Assembly (NCBI RefSeq): GCF_030440515.1
Contig: NZ_CP076543.1
Span: 2,852,001-2,916,000, forward strand
Direction of reading: 5' to 3'
Source: Streptomyces xanthophaeus
Lineage (GTDB): Bacteria > Actinomycetota > Actinomycetes > Streptomycetales > Streptomycetaceae
DNA: 64,000 nucleotides
Shown here: one piece after another, positions 19,104 to 30,100 of the stretch
How the letters are laid out: each line of letters starts with the position of its first letter
Position numbering within the stretch: position 1 is the first letter of the stretch
The notes under the pieces: model-generated
Databases searched by the model: none
What the model saw: only the letters and a program-made list of their open reading frames with translations
Told to the model about the DNA's origin: nothing
Made by a program: the position numbers and the translations under genes

Positions 19104-20045
19104 CTACCGGCCGGTGGTCACGGGGAGTTCCGAGGGCATGCCCCACTCGCTCCAGGAGCCGTCGTACACCGCTATCTCCTCGTACCCGGCGAGGTCGGCG
19201 CCGAGGGCCAGTACGCAGGCGGTCACCCCGGAGCCGCAGCTGAGGTAGAGCCGTTCCCGTCCCCCCGTCAGCGCCCGGAAGACGGCGCGCAGTTCCCCGG
19301 CCGGCCGCATCAGGCCGTTCGCGTCCTGGAGTGCGGCGAACGGCAGGTTGACCGCGCCCGGCATGTGGCCGCCGCGCAGGCCCGGGCGGGGTTCGGGGGC
19401 GGTGCCGGTGAAGCGTTCGCGCGTGCGGGCGTCGAGAACGGCCGCGGCCGGGTCGGCCAGGGCCCGCGCGACGGTGGCGCTGTCGACCAGCAGCCCGGCC
19501 CGGGGCCGGGCGGTGAAGGAGCCGCGCGGGCCCTGGTACGCCGGGCTCGTGGCCGAGGTCGGCAGGCGGGCGGCGGTCCAGGCGGGCAGTCCCCCGTCGA
19601 GGACGGCGGCGCGGTCGAAGCCCATGGCGCGCAGCATCCACCAGGCGCGGGCGCTGGAGTAGACGCCGGCGCCGTCGTAGACGACGACGGTGTCCGAGTC
19701 GTCGACGCCGAGGGCGCGCATCGCCTCGGTGAACTCCGGGGCCCCGGGCATGGTGTGCGGCGCGGGCGCGGTGTGGTCGGACAGGGACCCGTCGAGGTCG
19801 AAGGGGCGGGCGCCCGGGATCCGGCGGGCCGCGGCGCGGTGGGCGCCGACGGAGGCGTCGAAGAGGACCAGGCCGGGCGCACCCAGCCGCCCGGCGAGCC
19901 AGTCGACTCCGACGAGCGGTCCGGGAAGGGGTCCGGCCGACGCTCCGGACAGCACCCCGGGCAAGGCTTCGGGCTGCTGTCCGGGCTGTGCTTCGGGCTG
20001 CGCTTCGGGCTGCGCTTCGGACACGGCGTCCTGGGGCGGGGTCAT
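19104..20045 (-). CDS. sulfurtransferase (two-domain rhodanese / 3-mercaptopyruvate sulfurtransferase)
   Basis: A 313-residue protein of two rhodanese domains. The N-terminal one (LVLFDASVGAHRAAARRIPG, then DTVVVYDGAGVYSSAR) is inactive, and the C-terminal one carries the active Cys in YLSCGSGVTAC. It transfers sulfur from thiosulfate or 3-mercaptopyruvate to an acceptor such as cyanide. The CGSGVTA loop fits the mercaptopyruvate type better than true rhodaneses. The ATG at 20045 follows CCGGAGGTGCCGC. An Ala/Gln/Pro/Glu-rich lead of about 45 residues (repeats of EAQP) precedes the fold and is unusual for the family. Confidence 0.9.
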   Translation of the reverse strand: MTPPQDAVSEAQPEAQPEAQPGQQPEALPGVLSGASAGPLPGPLVGVDWLAGRLGAPGLVLFDASVGAHRAAARRIPGARPFDLDGSLSDHTAPAPHTMPGAPEFTEAMRALGVDDSDTVVVYDGAGVYSSARAWWMLRAMGFDRAAVLDGGLPAWTAARLPTSATSPAYQGPRGSFTARPRAGLLVDSATVARALADPAAAVLDARTRERFTGTAPEPRPGLRGGHMPGAVNLPFAALQDANGLMRPAGELRAVFRALTGGRERLYLSCGSGVTACVLALGADLAGYEEIAVYDGSWSEWGMPSELPVTTGR

Positions 20046-20118
20046 GCGGCACCTCCGGCTGTACGACACGGGTCGCCCCATCCTCCGACGCGGCCCGGAC
20101 CGGCCCCCCGTGCGGGGG

Positions 20119-21513
20119 TCAGCCGCAGCCGCCCGGCCGGGCGTAGACCGCCACCCGGGCGCCGCGCACCCCGGTCACCGAGCACAGCTGGAAGCGGTCC
20201 GCCAGCTCCTCCCGCTTGACCGCCTCCCGCGGGTACGGGTCCAGCGGCTGACCGGCGGGGTCCAGCAGGGCGATCACCCGGGGCGAGGCCAGCAGTGCCG
20301 AGCGGATCCGCTCCGGGGACAGCTCGGTGCCCTGGAGGCTGTGCGAGGCCGCCGGGGTGCGGTCCAGGGCCACGTCGCGCAGCTCCCCGTAGAGCTCGGG
20401 CGAGGACAGCAGCCACTCGCGCCGGCGCGAGGGCATGAACAGCACCGCGTCCCCCGGCCGGGCCCGCTCCCGGACCGCGGCGGCCACCGCGAGCACGTCG
20501 TCCTTGCGGCTCTCCGGCGTACGCAGCCACACCGACCAGACGGCGAACGGCACCAGGAGCGCGCCCGCCAGCAGCCACGGCCACCAGCCGCGGGCCCGCG
20601 CGAGCCGGACCCCCGCCAGCAGGGCGAGCCCGGCCAGCGCGTAGATCACGTACCGGTCGACGTACCAGGGATTGACCAGGGAGATCACCATCAGCAGCCC
20701 GGGCGGCAGCAGGACGAGCGGGAGCGCCACCCGTACGAGGTCGGGCGGAGCGCCCCGCGCGAGCAGCAGGGCCGCGGCGCCCACCACCCCGTACGCCACC
20801 CAGTCCTGCCAGCTCGGCCGCCCGAGCCAGCCGAGCTGCTGCTCGGCCTGCAGGGCGCTCACCACGGCGAGCGGCAGCAGCAGGACCAGCACGACGGCGG
20901 CGCTCCGGCGCCAGCCGCGCGAGCGCCACGCGGTGAAGGCGTGGGCGAGCAGGGCGAGCGCGGCGAACTCGTGCAGCCAGCAGCCGAGGAGCAGCACCAC
21001 CGTGTAGGCCGGCCACCGCTCGCGCAGCATCAGGTACGTCGCCCACACCACGGCGGCCGCGACCAGGGCGTAGGAGCGCCCCTCCTGGGCGTACATCTGT
21101 ACGGGGGGCAGTACGGCGTACACGCAGCCGGCGAGCAGCGCGGCCCGCTCCCCCGCGAGCCGGTGGGCGACGGCGGCCACCCCGGCGGCCGCGAGGGCTG
21201 TGGCGGCGACGGAGGGCAGCCGCAGCGCCCACAGGCCGCCCTCCCACACCTGGAACACCCCGTGCATGAGCACGTAGTGCAGGCCGTGGACGGCGTCGAC
21301 CCGGCCCAGCAGTTCCACGATCCCGCCGAGCGGCCGGTGGGCCACCTGCCAGGTGACGGATTCGTCGCGCCACATGCTGCCGCCCCGCTCCAGGCCCCAG
21401 AGGCCGAGGAGCACGGCCAGCAGCGGCGGGAGCAGGCGCCAGGGGGCGATCCGGCTGATGTCGGCCTCCGCGTGCGGTCGTGACGGGTGTCGCAACGGGT
21501 GTGCGGACTCCAT
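20119..21513 (-). CDS. multi-pass membrane protein, ArnT/PMT-like glycosyltransferase family
   Basis: About 464 residues with roughly eleven hydrophobic segments. The first extracytoplasmic loop has a conserved acidic pair, MWRDESVTWQ, matching the DE-type motif of GT-C enzymes (PMT/ArnT) that transfer sugars from polyprenyl donors. The C-terminal portion is a soluble domain with the sequence SRRREWLLSSPELYGELRD. The start is unclear; I use the ATG at 21513, since a GTG at about 21555 lacks a ribosome site. It diverges from a lipoprotein gene with only 36 bp between them. The acceptor is unknown; protein mannosylation or a glycolipid are possible. Confidence 0.8.
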   Translation of the reverse strand: MESAHPLRHPSRPHAEADISRIAPWRLLPPLLAVLLGLWGLERGGSMWRDESVTWQVAHRPLGGIVELLGRVDAVHGLHYVLMHGVFQVWEGGLWALRLPSVAATALAAAGVAAVAHRLAGERAALLAGCVYAVLPPVQMYAQEGRSYALVAAAVVWATYLMLRERWPAYTVVLLLGCWLHEFAALALLAHAFTAWRSRGWRRSAAVVLVLLLPLAVVSALQAEQQLGWLGRPSWQDWVAYGVVGAAALLLARGAPPDLVRVALPLVLLPPGLLMVISLVNPWYVDRYVIYALAGLALLAGVRLARARGWWPWLLAGALLVPFAVWSVWLRTPESRKDDVLAVAAAVRERARPGDAVLFMPSRRREWLLSSPELYGELRDVALDRTPAASHSLQGTELSPERIRSALLASPRVIALLDPAGQPLDPYPREAVKREELADRFQLCSVTGVRGARVAVYARPGGCG

Positions 21514-21549
21514 ACTCGGGGGTGGACACGAGTCCCTGCGGAGGTGGGT

Positions 21550-22167
21550 GTGCACGCGTTACGGGCGGTTGCGGTGGCGGTGGTGAGCACGGTGGCCCTG
21601 GCGGGCTGCGGACCCTCGGGTTCCGCGGGCGACGACCCGGCCCCGAAGTCCTCCACCGGGCCGGGCGCGAGCACGAGCGCGTCCGCGGACCCTGGCCCGG
21701 GCGCAAGCACGAGCCCGGGCGCAAGCACGAGCCCGGGCGCAAGCACGAGCCCGGGTGCGAGTCCAGGTGCGAGCCCGGGCGCGACGGCCGCCCCGACCAC
21801 GAGCCCCACGGAAGGCCGGGTCCCCGCCCCCGGCGAGACCCTGGTCCGGGTCACGCGGACCGGCGGCTTCGCCGGGCAGACCCACACCCTCATCGTCAAG
21901 GGCGACGGCTCCTTCACCCGGCTGGACGCCGGGGCGAGGCCGACGGGCACCGGAAAGCTGTCGGGGGCGGAGCTGGCCGCCCTGCGCACCGCCCTGCGGG
22001 AGGCCGACTTCGCCCGGCTGCCCCGGATCGCCACCGGAGGCCCCACGATCTACGACGGGTACTTCTACGCCTTCGTGCACGACGGCCACGAGGTGGCCGG
22101 TGACCAGGGGTCCCTGCCGGAGGCCCTGACGAAGGTGCTGGACGCGCTGCCCCCGTTCACGGCCTAG
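21550..22167 (+). CDS. lipoprotein with Ser-Pro-Gly-Ala-Ser-Thr tandem repeats
   Basis: A 205-residue lipoprotein. The signal peptide ends VALAGC. The mature protein opens with a low-complexity linker holding perfect 18-bp tandem repeats (SPGAST three times, then SPGASPGASP). A 110-residue globular domain follows, which resembles a beta-rich protease-inhibitor-like or DUF-type fold (TRTGGFAGQTHTLIVKGDG, then GGPTIYDGYFYAFVHDG). The GTG at 21550 is chosen because GGAGG lies five bases ahead. The globular domain looks like those of other actinobacterial exported proteins; the function is unknown. Confidence 0.82.
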   Translation: MHALRAVAVAVVSTVALAGCGPSGSAGDDPAPKSSTGPGASTSASADPGPGASTSPGASTSPGASTSPGASPGASPGATAAPTTSPTEGRVPAPGETLVRVTRTGGFAGQTHTLIVKGDGSFTRLDAGARPTGTGKLSGAELAALRTALREADFARLPRIATGGPTIYDGYFYAFVHDGHEVAGDQGSLPEALTKVLDALPPFTA

Positions 22168-22191
22168 TCCGGTGGCCGGTGGCCGGGGCAC

Positions 22192-22884
22192 TCAGGGCGT
22201 GGCCGAGATGTCCCGCAGCAGCCGGTCCAGGAATCCGCGCAGCCGGGCCGGCATGTCCACGTTTCCGGGCGCCAGCACCCACTGGATCTGCAGGCCGTCC
22301 ATGACGGCGAGGATCTCCCGGCCGACGGCCCCGCAGTCGGTGTCCGGGCGCAGTTCGCCGCGGCCGACGCCCGCTTCCAGCAGGTCGACGGTGTAGCCGA
22401 GTACCCGGTCGTAGCGCTGGGTGAAGTACGCGTGCGCCGGGTGCTCCGGGTTGCCGGACTCGCCGACCAGGGTGTTGAACATCCGGACGATGCCGGGCCG
22501 CCGCTCGTTGTCGGCGGCGAGTTCCACGACGGTGGCGAAGTGGGCGGCGACCGACCCGGCGGGCTCGCTGAAGAGCCGCTCCACGTCGTGCCGCTCGCTC
22601 TGGGCGAGGACCGAGAGCAGCAGGTCCTCCTTGCCGCGGAAGTGGTGCAGCAGTCCGCCCTGGGTGATGCCGCAGTCGGCGGCGATGCGGGCCAGCGAGG
22701 ACGCGTTGAAGCCCCACTGCGCGAAGTGCTCGACGGCGGTGTCGAGGATCTTCTGCCGCCGGGCGTCGCCCACCGCGTAGGTCCCCCGGGCCGCACCCTT
22801 CGAGGCCTTGCGCTCCGTCCGCCCGGTCCGCCCGGCCTGCCCGGTCTGCCCGGTCCGCTCCGTGCGCCCCGTGTCCTGTGCCAT
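22192..22884 (-). CDS. TetR family transcriptional regulator
   Basis: A 230-residue TetR regulator. A 40-residue Arg/Thr/Gly-rich lead precedes the HTH region RQKILDTAVEHFAQWGFNAS, SLARIAADCGITQGGLLHHF (about 42-85). The remaining helical domain binds an unknown ligand. It is divergent from the beta-glucosidase gene. The intergenic region holds a dyad at 22947-22971 with 9-bp arms, a probable operator through which it represses the hydrolase and itself. Sugar or aglycone control is plausible but not shown. Confidence 0.9.
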   Translation of the reverse strand: MAQDTGRTERTGQTGQAGRTGRTERKASKGAARGTYAVGDARRQKILDTAVEHFAQWGFNASSLARIAADCGITQGGLLHHFRGKEDLLLSVLAQSERHDVERLFSEPAGSVAAHFATVVELAADNERRPGIVRMFNTLVGESGNPEHPAHAYFTQRYDRVLGYTVDLLEAGVGRGELRPDTDCGAVGREILAVMDGLQIQWVLAPGNVDMPARLRGFLDRLLRDISATP

Positions 22885-22946
22885 GCGGACAGCCTAAGGC
22901 GCGGCGTTTTCCGGCCGTCCGGTCCGCGTGACCCAGCTCACTTTTC

Positions 22947-22971
22947 AAAAACCTAGCAGGTACAAGGTTTT
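22947..22971. promoter_or_regulatory. candidate TetR operator between tetR and the GH3 gene
   Basis: AAAACCTAG and CAAGGTTTT, separated by about seven bases, match as an inverted repeat in 8 of 9 positions. It is the only A/T-rich dyad in the divergent spacer, which suits a shared operator. Confidence 0.55.
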
Positions 22972-23026
22972 CGGCTCTACCTTGACCGTGCCGATCCGCC
23001 CGGTCACGTGCTCCAGGAGCCCCGCC

Positions 23027-24793
23027 ATGAACGCGACGCCCGACTACCAAGACGCTGCGCTGCCCGTCGACCGCCGCGTGGAGGACCTGCTCGCCAGGAT
23101 GACCCTGGAGGAGAAGGCCGGCCAGCTCTTCCACTCGATGCTGATGATGAACGCGGACGGCACCCCGGTCACCGAGACCGACGGCTCGATGCTCCCCTTC
23201 ACCACGCCCGAGCTGATCGAGGACCGCCACCTCACCCACTTCAACCTGCTCGGCACCTACGGGCCCCGCGAGATGGCCCGGTGGCAGAACGCCGTCCAGG
23301 AGATGGCCGCGGCCACCCGCCTCGGCATCCCGGTCACCCTCTCCACCGACCCGCGCCACACCTTCACCGACAACATCGGGGCGTCCTTCAACTCCGGCGC
23401 CTTCTCCGCCTGGCCGGAGGCCCTGGGCCTGGCCGCCATCGGCGACCCCGAGCTCGTCCACCGGTTCGCGGACACCGTCCGCCGCGAGTACCTCGCCGTC
23501 GGCTTCCGCGTCGCCCTGCACCCGCAGATCGACCTGGCCAGCGAGCCCCGCTGGGCCCGCCAGTCCGGCACCTTCGGCTCCGACGCCCGGCTGACGGGCG
23601 AGCTCGTGGCGGCGTACGTACGCGGCCTGCAGGGCCCGGCCCTCGGACCCGGGTCGGTGTCCGCGATGGTCAAGCACTTCCCCGGCGGCGGCCCGCAGAA
23701 GGACGGCGAGGACCCGCACTTCGCGCACGGCAAGGAGCAGGTCTACCCGGGCGGCATGCGCGAGCACCACCTGGAGCCGTTCAAGGCGGCGATCGCCGCC
23801 GGGTGCGCGCAGATGATGCCGTACTACGGCCAGCCGATCGGCACGGACTGGGAAGAGGTCGGCTTCGGCTTCAACAGGGGCGTGGTCACCGGCCTGCTCC
23901 GCGAGGAGCTCGGCTTCGAGGGCATCGTCTGCAGCGACTGGGGGCTGCTCAACGACGCGACGATCTTCGGGCAGGTGCATCCGGCGCGCGCGTGGGGCCT
24001 GGAGCACCTGAGCGTGGCCGAGCGGGCGGCGCGGGGCCTGGAGGCCGGCTGCGACCAGTTCGGCGGCGAGCAGTGCCCCGAGGTGATCGTGGAGCTGGTC
24101 CGATCGGGCCGCGTCGCGGAGTCCCGGATCGACGAGTCGGTGCGCCGCCTGCTGCGGGAGAAGTTCGCGCTCGGTCTGTTCGAGGACCCGTACGTGGATC
24201 CGGACGCGGCGGCCGAGATCGTCGGCCGGTCCGACTTCACGGCCCTGGGGGCCGCGGCCCAGCGCCGCTCCCTCACCGTCCTGACCAACCGGGACGGCCT
24301 GCTCCCGCTCGCCGCGGGGCCGAAGCTGTACGTGCGCAACGTGGACGCGGCCGTCGCCGCCGGGTACGGCGAGGTCGTCGCCGACCCGGCCGACGCGGAT
24401 CTCGCCGTGCTGCGGCTGCGGACCCCGCACGAGCCGCGCGAGAACATCTTCGAGTCCTACTTCCACTCGGGTTCGCTGGCCTTCCCCGAGCCGGAGCTGG
24501 CGCAGATCCTGGCCCTCCTGGACCAGGTCCCGACCCTGGTCTGCATCAACCTGGAGCGGGCCGCCGTCATCCCGGAGATCGCCGAGCGCGCGGCGGCCCT
24601 GATCGCCGACTACGGGGCCGGCGACGCCGCTCTGCTGGACGTGGCCTTCGGCCGCGCCACCCCCGGGGGCCGCCTCCCCTTCGAGCTCCCGCGCTCGATG
24701 AAGGCCGTCGAGGCCTCCCGCCCCGATGTGCCGAACGACACCCTCGACCCGGTCTTCCCGCACGGCCGCGGGCTGACCCTCCAGCGCCCGTAG
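23027..24793 (+). CDS. glycoside hydrolase family 3 beta-glucosidase-like protein
   Basis: A 588-residue GH3 enzyme without a signal peptide, so cytoplasmic. The N-terminal TIM barrel holds KHFPGGG (about 223-229) and the nucleophile region GIVCSDWG (Asp near 305). A C-terminal alpha/beta sandwich (LTVLTNRDGLLPL and later ALLDVAFGRATPGGRLPFELP) supplies the general acid in this family. It cleaves terminal beta-linked glucose or a related sugar. AGGAG lies seven bases before the ATG. It is divergently controlled by the TetR gene next to it. Substrate preference cannot be predicted. Confidence 0.9.
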   Translation: MNATPDYQDAALPVDRRVEDLLARMTLEEKAGQLFHSMLMMNADGTPVTETDGSMLPFTTPELIEDRHLTHFNLLGTYGPREMARWQNAVQEMAAATRLGIPVTLSTDPRHTFTDNIGASFNSGAFSAWPEALGLAAIGDPELVHRFADTVRREYLAVGFRVALHPQIDLASEPRWARQSGTFGSDARLTGELVAAYVRGLQGPALGPGSVSAMVKHFPGGGPQKDGEDPHFAHGKEQVYPGGMREHHLEPFKAAIAAGCAQMMPYYGQPIGTDWEEVGFGFNRGVVTGLLREELGFEGIVCSDWGLLNDATIFGQVHPARAWGLEHLSVAERAARGLEAGCDQFGGEQCPEVIVELVRSGRVAESRIDESVRRLLREKFALGLFEDPYVDPDAAAEIVGRSDFTALGAAAQRRSLTVLTNRDGLLPLAAGPKLYVRNVDAAVAAGYGEVVADPADADLAVLRLRTPHEPRENIFESYFHSGSLAFPEPELAQILALLDQVPTLVCINLERAAVIPEIAERAAALIADYGAGDAALLDVAFGRATPGGRLPFELPRSMKAVEASRPDVPNDTLDPVFPHGRGLTLQRP

Positions 24794-25006
24794 CCACCCC
24801 CCGGACGCCCCTCGGAGGGCAGCAACGGCGAGGCACCTGACCGGTCTCGCCCGCCGGGTGTCGGTCCCGTGGGGGGACCGGCACCCGGTACCACACATTC
24901 CGCTTACTGTGGTCCAGCACATATGCCATGTCCGAACCCCACGTAGCCGCAGGCCGACGCCTCCTCTACGCTGCACCCCATTCACGCGGGATCTTCAGGG
25001 GCGGAC

Positions 25007-25743
25007 ATGGAACAGACACACACCACCCATCAGAGCGCCGCGGCGACACCCGGCGCCCAGCGGCGTGTGCTGGTCGTCGAGGACGACCACACCATCGCCG
25101 AGGCCATCGCGGCCCGTCTGCGCGCCGAGGGCTTCCAGGTGCAGACCGCGGGCGACGGCCCCTCGGCCGTCACGGCGGCCGAGACCTGGCTGCCCGAGCT
25201 GCTGGTCCTCGACATCATGCTGCCCGGCTTCGACGGCCTGGAGGTCTGCCGCCGGGTCCAGGCCCAGCGGCCCGTGCCGGTCCTCATGCTCACCGCGCGT
25301 GACGACGAGACCGACCTGCTGGTCGGACTCGGGGTCGGCGCGGACGACTACATGACCAAGCCGTTCTCGATGCGCGAGCTGGCCGCCCGGGTCCACGTCC
25401 TGCTGCGGCGCGTGGAGCGGGCCACCATGGCCGCGCACACCCCGCGCGGTGCCACCCTGCGCCTGGGCGACCTGGAGATCGACCACGCCCAGCGCCGGGT
25501 CCGGGTGCACACCGAGGACGTGCACCTGACCCCCACCGAGTTCGACCTGCTGGTGTGCCTGGCCGGGACCCCGCGGGCGGTGCTCTCCCGGGAGCAGCTG
25601 CTGGCCGAGGTGTGGGACTGGGCCGACGCGTCCGGGACCCGTACGGTCGACAGCCACATCAAGGCCCTGCGCCGCAAGATCGGGGCGGAGCGGATCCGTA
25701 CGGTCCACGGCGTCGGGTACGCCCTGGAGACCCCGGCCCAGGC

Positions 25744-25747
<4 letters not shown>
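25007..25747 (+). CDS. OmpR-family response regulator
   Basis: A 246-residue response regulator. The receiver domain (about 20-135) has the acidic pair ED (25-27), phosphoacceptor Asp69 in LVLDIMLPG, and Lys in TKPFSM. A winged-helix DNA-binding domain (VHLTPTEFDLLVCLAG, IKALRRKIGAERIRTVHGVG) covers the rest. Its TGA overlaps the ATG of the kinase in an ATGA arrangement, so the pair is one operon. Signal and targets are not evident; kgd downstream is on the same strand but 270 bp away. Confidence 0.94.
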
Positions 25748-26835
<1,088 letters not shown>

Positions 26836-27106
26836 GTGCCGTGTTGACGTAGGGTTCGAGTGGGAAGGACATGATCTCGGCCACACGTACCCGGGGTCCG
26901 TCAGGGGTGCGAAGCCAAGGGGGCCGCAACCTGGGTGCCGCCTACCCGAACCAGGCTCGTTTCCCGCCATTCCACGTCCCGAAACCCGCCGTTCGATGTG
27001 ACCTGCACGACGTAAGTCCCGCCCGGCCTGCATGCAGCGCCCGAGGAGGCGTAGCCTTTATTCCCGCTGTCCATACCTTGTGAAGCGGAAGAGGGCGGTT
27101 GCCGCC

Positions 27107-30100
27107 GTGTCGCCACAGTCCCCCAGTAACTCGAGCACCACGACCGAAGCAGCAGAGGGCGGGAAGAACCCTGCCTCAGGCTTCGGCGCCAATGAGTGGC
27201 TCGTCGACGAGATCTATCAGCAGTACCTCCAGGACCCGAATTCGGTCGACCGGGCCTGGTGGGACTTCTTCGCCGACTACAAGCCGGGTGGCGCTGTCGC
27301 TCCGGTGAAGTCGGACGGTCCCCAGAAGCCCGCGACGACGGACGGCGCCTCCGCACAGGCCGCCACCACCGTCACCGCGGGGCCGCAGGCCACCGACGCC
27401 GCCGCCACGGGGGCGGCGCGCGCCGCAGCCCCTGCCCCGACACCCGCTGCGAGCACCGGCTCCACTGGAGCGGCTGCCGCCGCGCCAGCGCCTGCGCCTG
27501 TGTCAGCTCCTGCCCCTGCTCCTGCCACCCCCTCTGGTGCCCCTGCTGTGACTGTCACCTCCCAGGCCCCGGCCGCCGCACCGGCCGCGCCCGCCCCCTC
27601 CGCCGTAGCCCCCCAGAAGGCCGCGCCCGCCACCGAGGCCCCCGCGGGCCCCGAGCTGGTGACGCTCCGCGGCCCGGCGGCTGCCGTCGCCAAGAACATG
27701 AACGCCTCCCTCGACGTGCCGACGGCCACCTCCGTCCGCGCCGTCCCGGTGAAGCTGCTGTTCGACAACCGCATCGTCATCAACAACCACCTCAAGCGCG
27801 CCCGGGGCGGGAAGATCTCCTTCACGCACCTGATCGGCTACGCGATGGTGCAGGCGATCAAGGCCATGCCGTCGATGAACTACTCCTTCGCGGAGAAGGA
27901 CGGCAAGCCGACCCTGGTCAAGCCCGACCACGTGAACTTCGGCCTCGCCATCGACCTGGTGAAGCCCAACGGCGACCGCCAGCTCGTCGTCGCCGGCATC
28001 AAGAAGGCCGAGACCCTCAACTTCTTCGAGTTCTGGCAGGCCTACGAGGACATCGTCCGCCGCGCCCGCGTCGGCAAGCTGACGATGGACGACTTCACCG
28101 GCGTGACGTGCTCCCTCACCAACCCCGGCGGCCTGGGCACCGTCCACTCCGTGCCCCGCCTGATGCCCGGACAGTCGGTCATCATGGGCGTCGGCTCCAT
28201 GGACTACCCGGCCGAGTTCCAGGGCACCTCGCAGGACACCCTGAACAAGCTGGGCATCTCGAAGGTCATGACCCTGACCTCGACCTACGACCACCGGGTC
28301 ATCCAGGGTGCGGCCTCCGGCGAGTTCCTGCGCATCGTCGCGAACCTGCTGCTCGGCGAGGACGGCTTCTACGACGCCGTCTTCGAGTCGCTGCGCATCC
28401 CGTACGAGCCCGTCCGCTGGAACCGGGACATCGACGCCTCGCACGACGACGACGTCACGAAGGCCGCCCGCGTCTTCGAGCTGATCCACTCCTACCGGGT
28501 CCGCGGCCACGTCATGGCCGACACCGACCCGCTGGAGTACAAGCAGCGCAAGCACCCCGACCTCGACATCACCGAGCACGGCCTCACCCTGTGGGACCTG
28601 GAGCGCGAGTTCGCGGTCGGCGGCTTCTCCGGCAAGTCGATGATGAAGCTGCGCGACATCCTCGGCGTGCTGCGCGACTCGTACTGCCGTACCACCGGCG
28701 TCGAGTTCATGCACATCCAGGACCCGAAGCAGCGCCGCTGGATCCAGGACCGCATCGAGCGCCCGCACTCCAAGCCGGAGCGCGAGGAGCAGCTGCGCAT
28801 CCTGCGCCGGCTGAACGCGGCGGAGGCCTTCGAGACCTTCCTGCAGACGAAGTACGTCGGCCAGAAGCGCTTCTCCCTGGAGGGCGGCGAGTCCGTCATC
28901 CCGCTGCTCGACGCCGTCATCGACTCGGCCGCCGAGGCCCGCCTCGAAGAGGTCGTCATCGGCATGGCCCACCGCGGCCGCCTGAACGTGCTCGCGAACA
29001 TCGTCGGCAAGTCGTACGCGCAGATCTTCCGCGAGTTCGAGGGCAACCTCGACCCGAAGTCCATGCACGGCTCCGGCGACGTCAAGTACCACCTGGGCGC
29101 CGAGGGCACCTTCACCGGCCTGGACGGCGAGCAGATCAAGGTCTCGCTCGTCGCGAACCCCTCGCACCTGGAGGCGGTCGACCCGGTCCTGGAGGGTGTC
29201 GCCCGCGCCAAGCAGGACGTCATCAACAAGGGCGGCACGGACTTCACGGTCCTCCCGCTCGCGCTCCACGGCGACGCGGCCTTCGCGGGCCAGGGTGTGG
29301 TCGCCGAGACGCTGAACATGTCGCAGCTGCGCGGCTACCGCACCGGCGGCACCGTGCACGTGGTCATCAACAACCAGGTCGGCTTCACCGCCGCCCCGGA
29401 GTCCTCGCGTTCCTCGATGTACGCGACCGACGTGGCCCGCATGATCGAGGCGCCGATCTTCCACGTGAACGGTGACGACCCGGAAGCGGTCGTCCGCGTG
29501 GCCCGTCTGGCCTTCGAGTTCCGCCAGGCGTTCAACAAGGACGTGGTCATCGACCTCATCTGCTACCGCCGCCGCGGCCACAACGAGTCCGACAACCCGG
29601 CCTTCACGCAGCCGCTGATGTACGACCTGATCGACAAGAAGCGCTCGGTGCGCAAGCTCTACACCGAGTCCCTCATCGGTCGTGGCGACATCACGCTGGA
29701 AGAGGCCGAGCAGGCGCTCCAGGACTTCCAGGGCCAGCTGGAGAAGGTCTTCGCGGAGGTCCGCGAGGCCGCCACGCAGCCTGCGGTCGCCGCGCCGGCC
29801 GCCCCGGCCCCGTCCGCCGACTTCCCGGTCGCCGTGAACACCGCGATCTCCCAGGACGTCGTCAAGCGGATTGCCGAGTCCCAGGTCACCATCCCCGAGG
29901 GCGTCACCGTCCACCCGCGTCTGCTGCCGCAGCTGCAGCGCCGCGCGGCGATGATCGACGAGGGCACCATCGACTGGGGCATGGGCGAGACCCTCGCCTT
30001 CGGCTCGCTGCTGATGGAGGGCACCCCGGTCCGGCTGTCCGGCCAGGACTCCCGCCGCGGCACCTTCGGCCAGCGCCACGCGGTCCTCATCGACCGGGAG

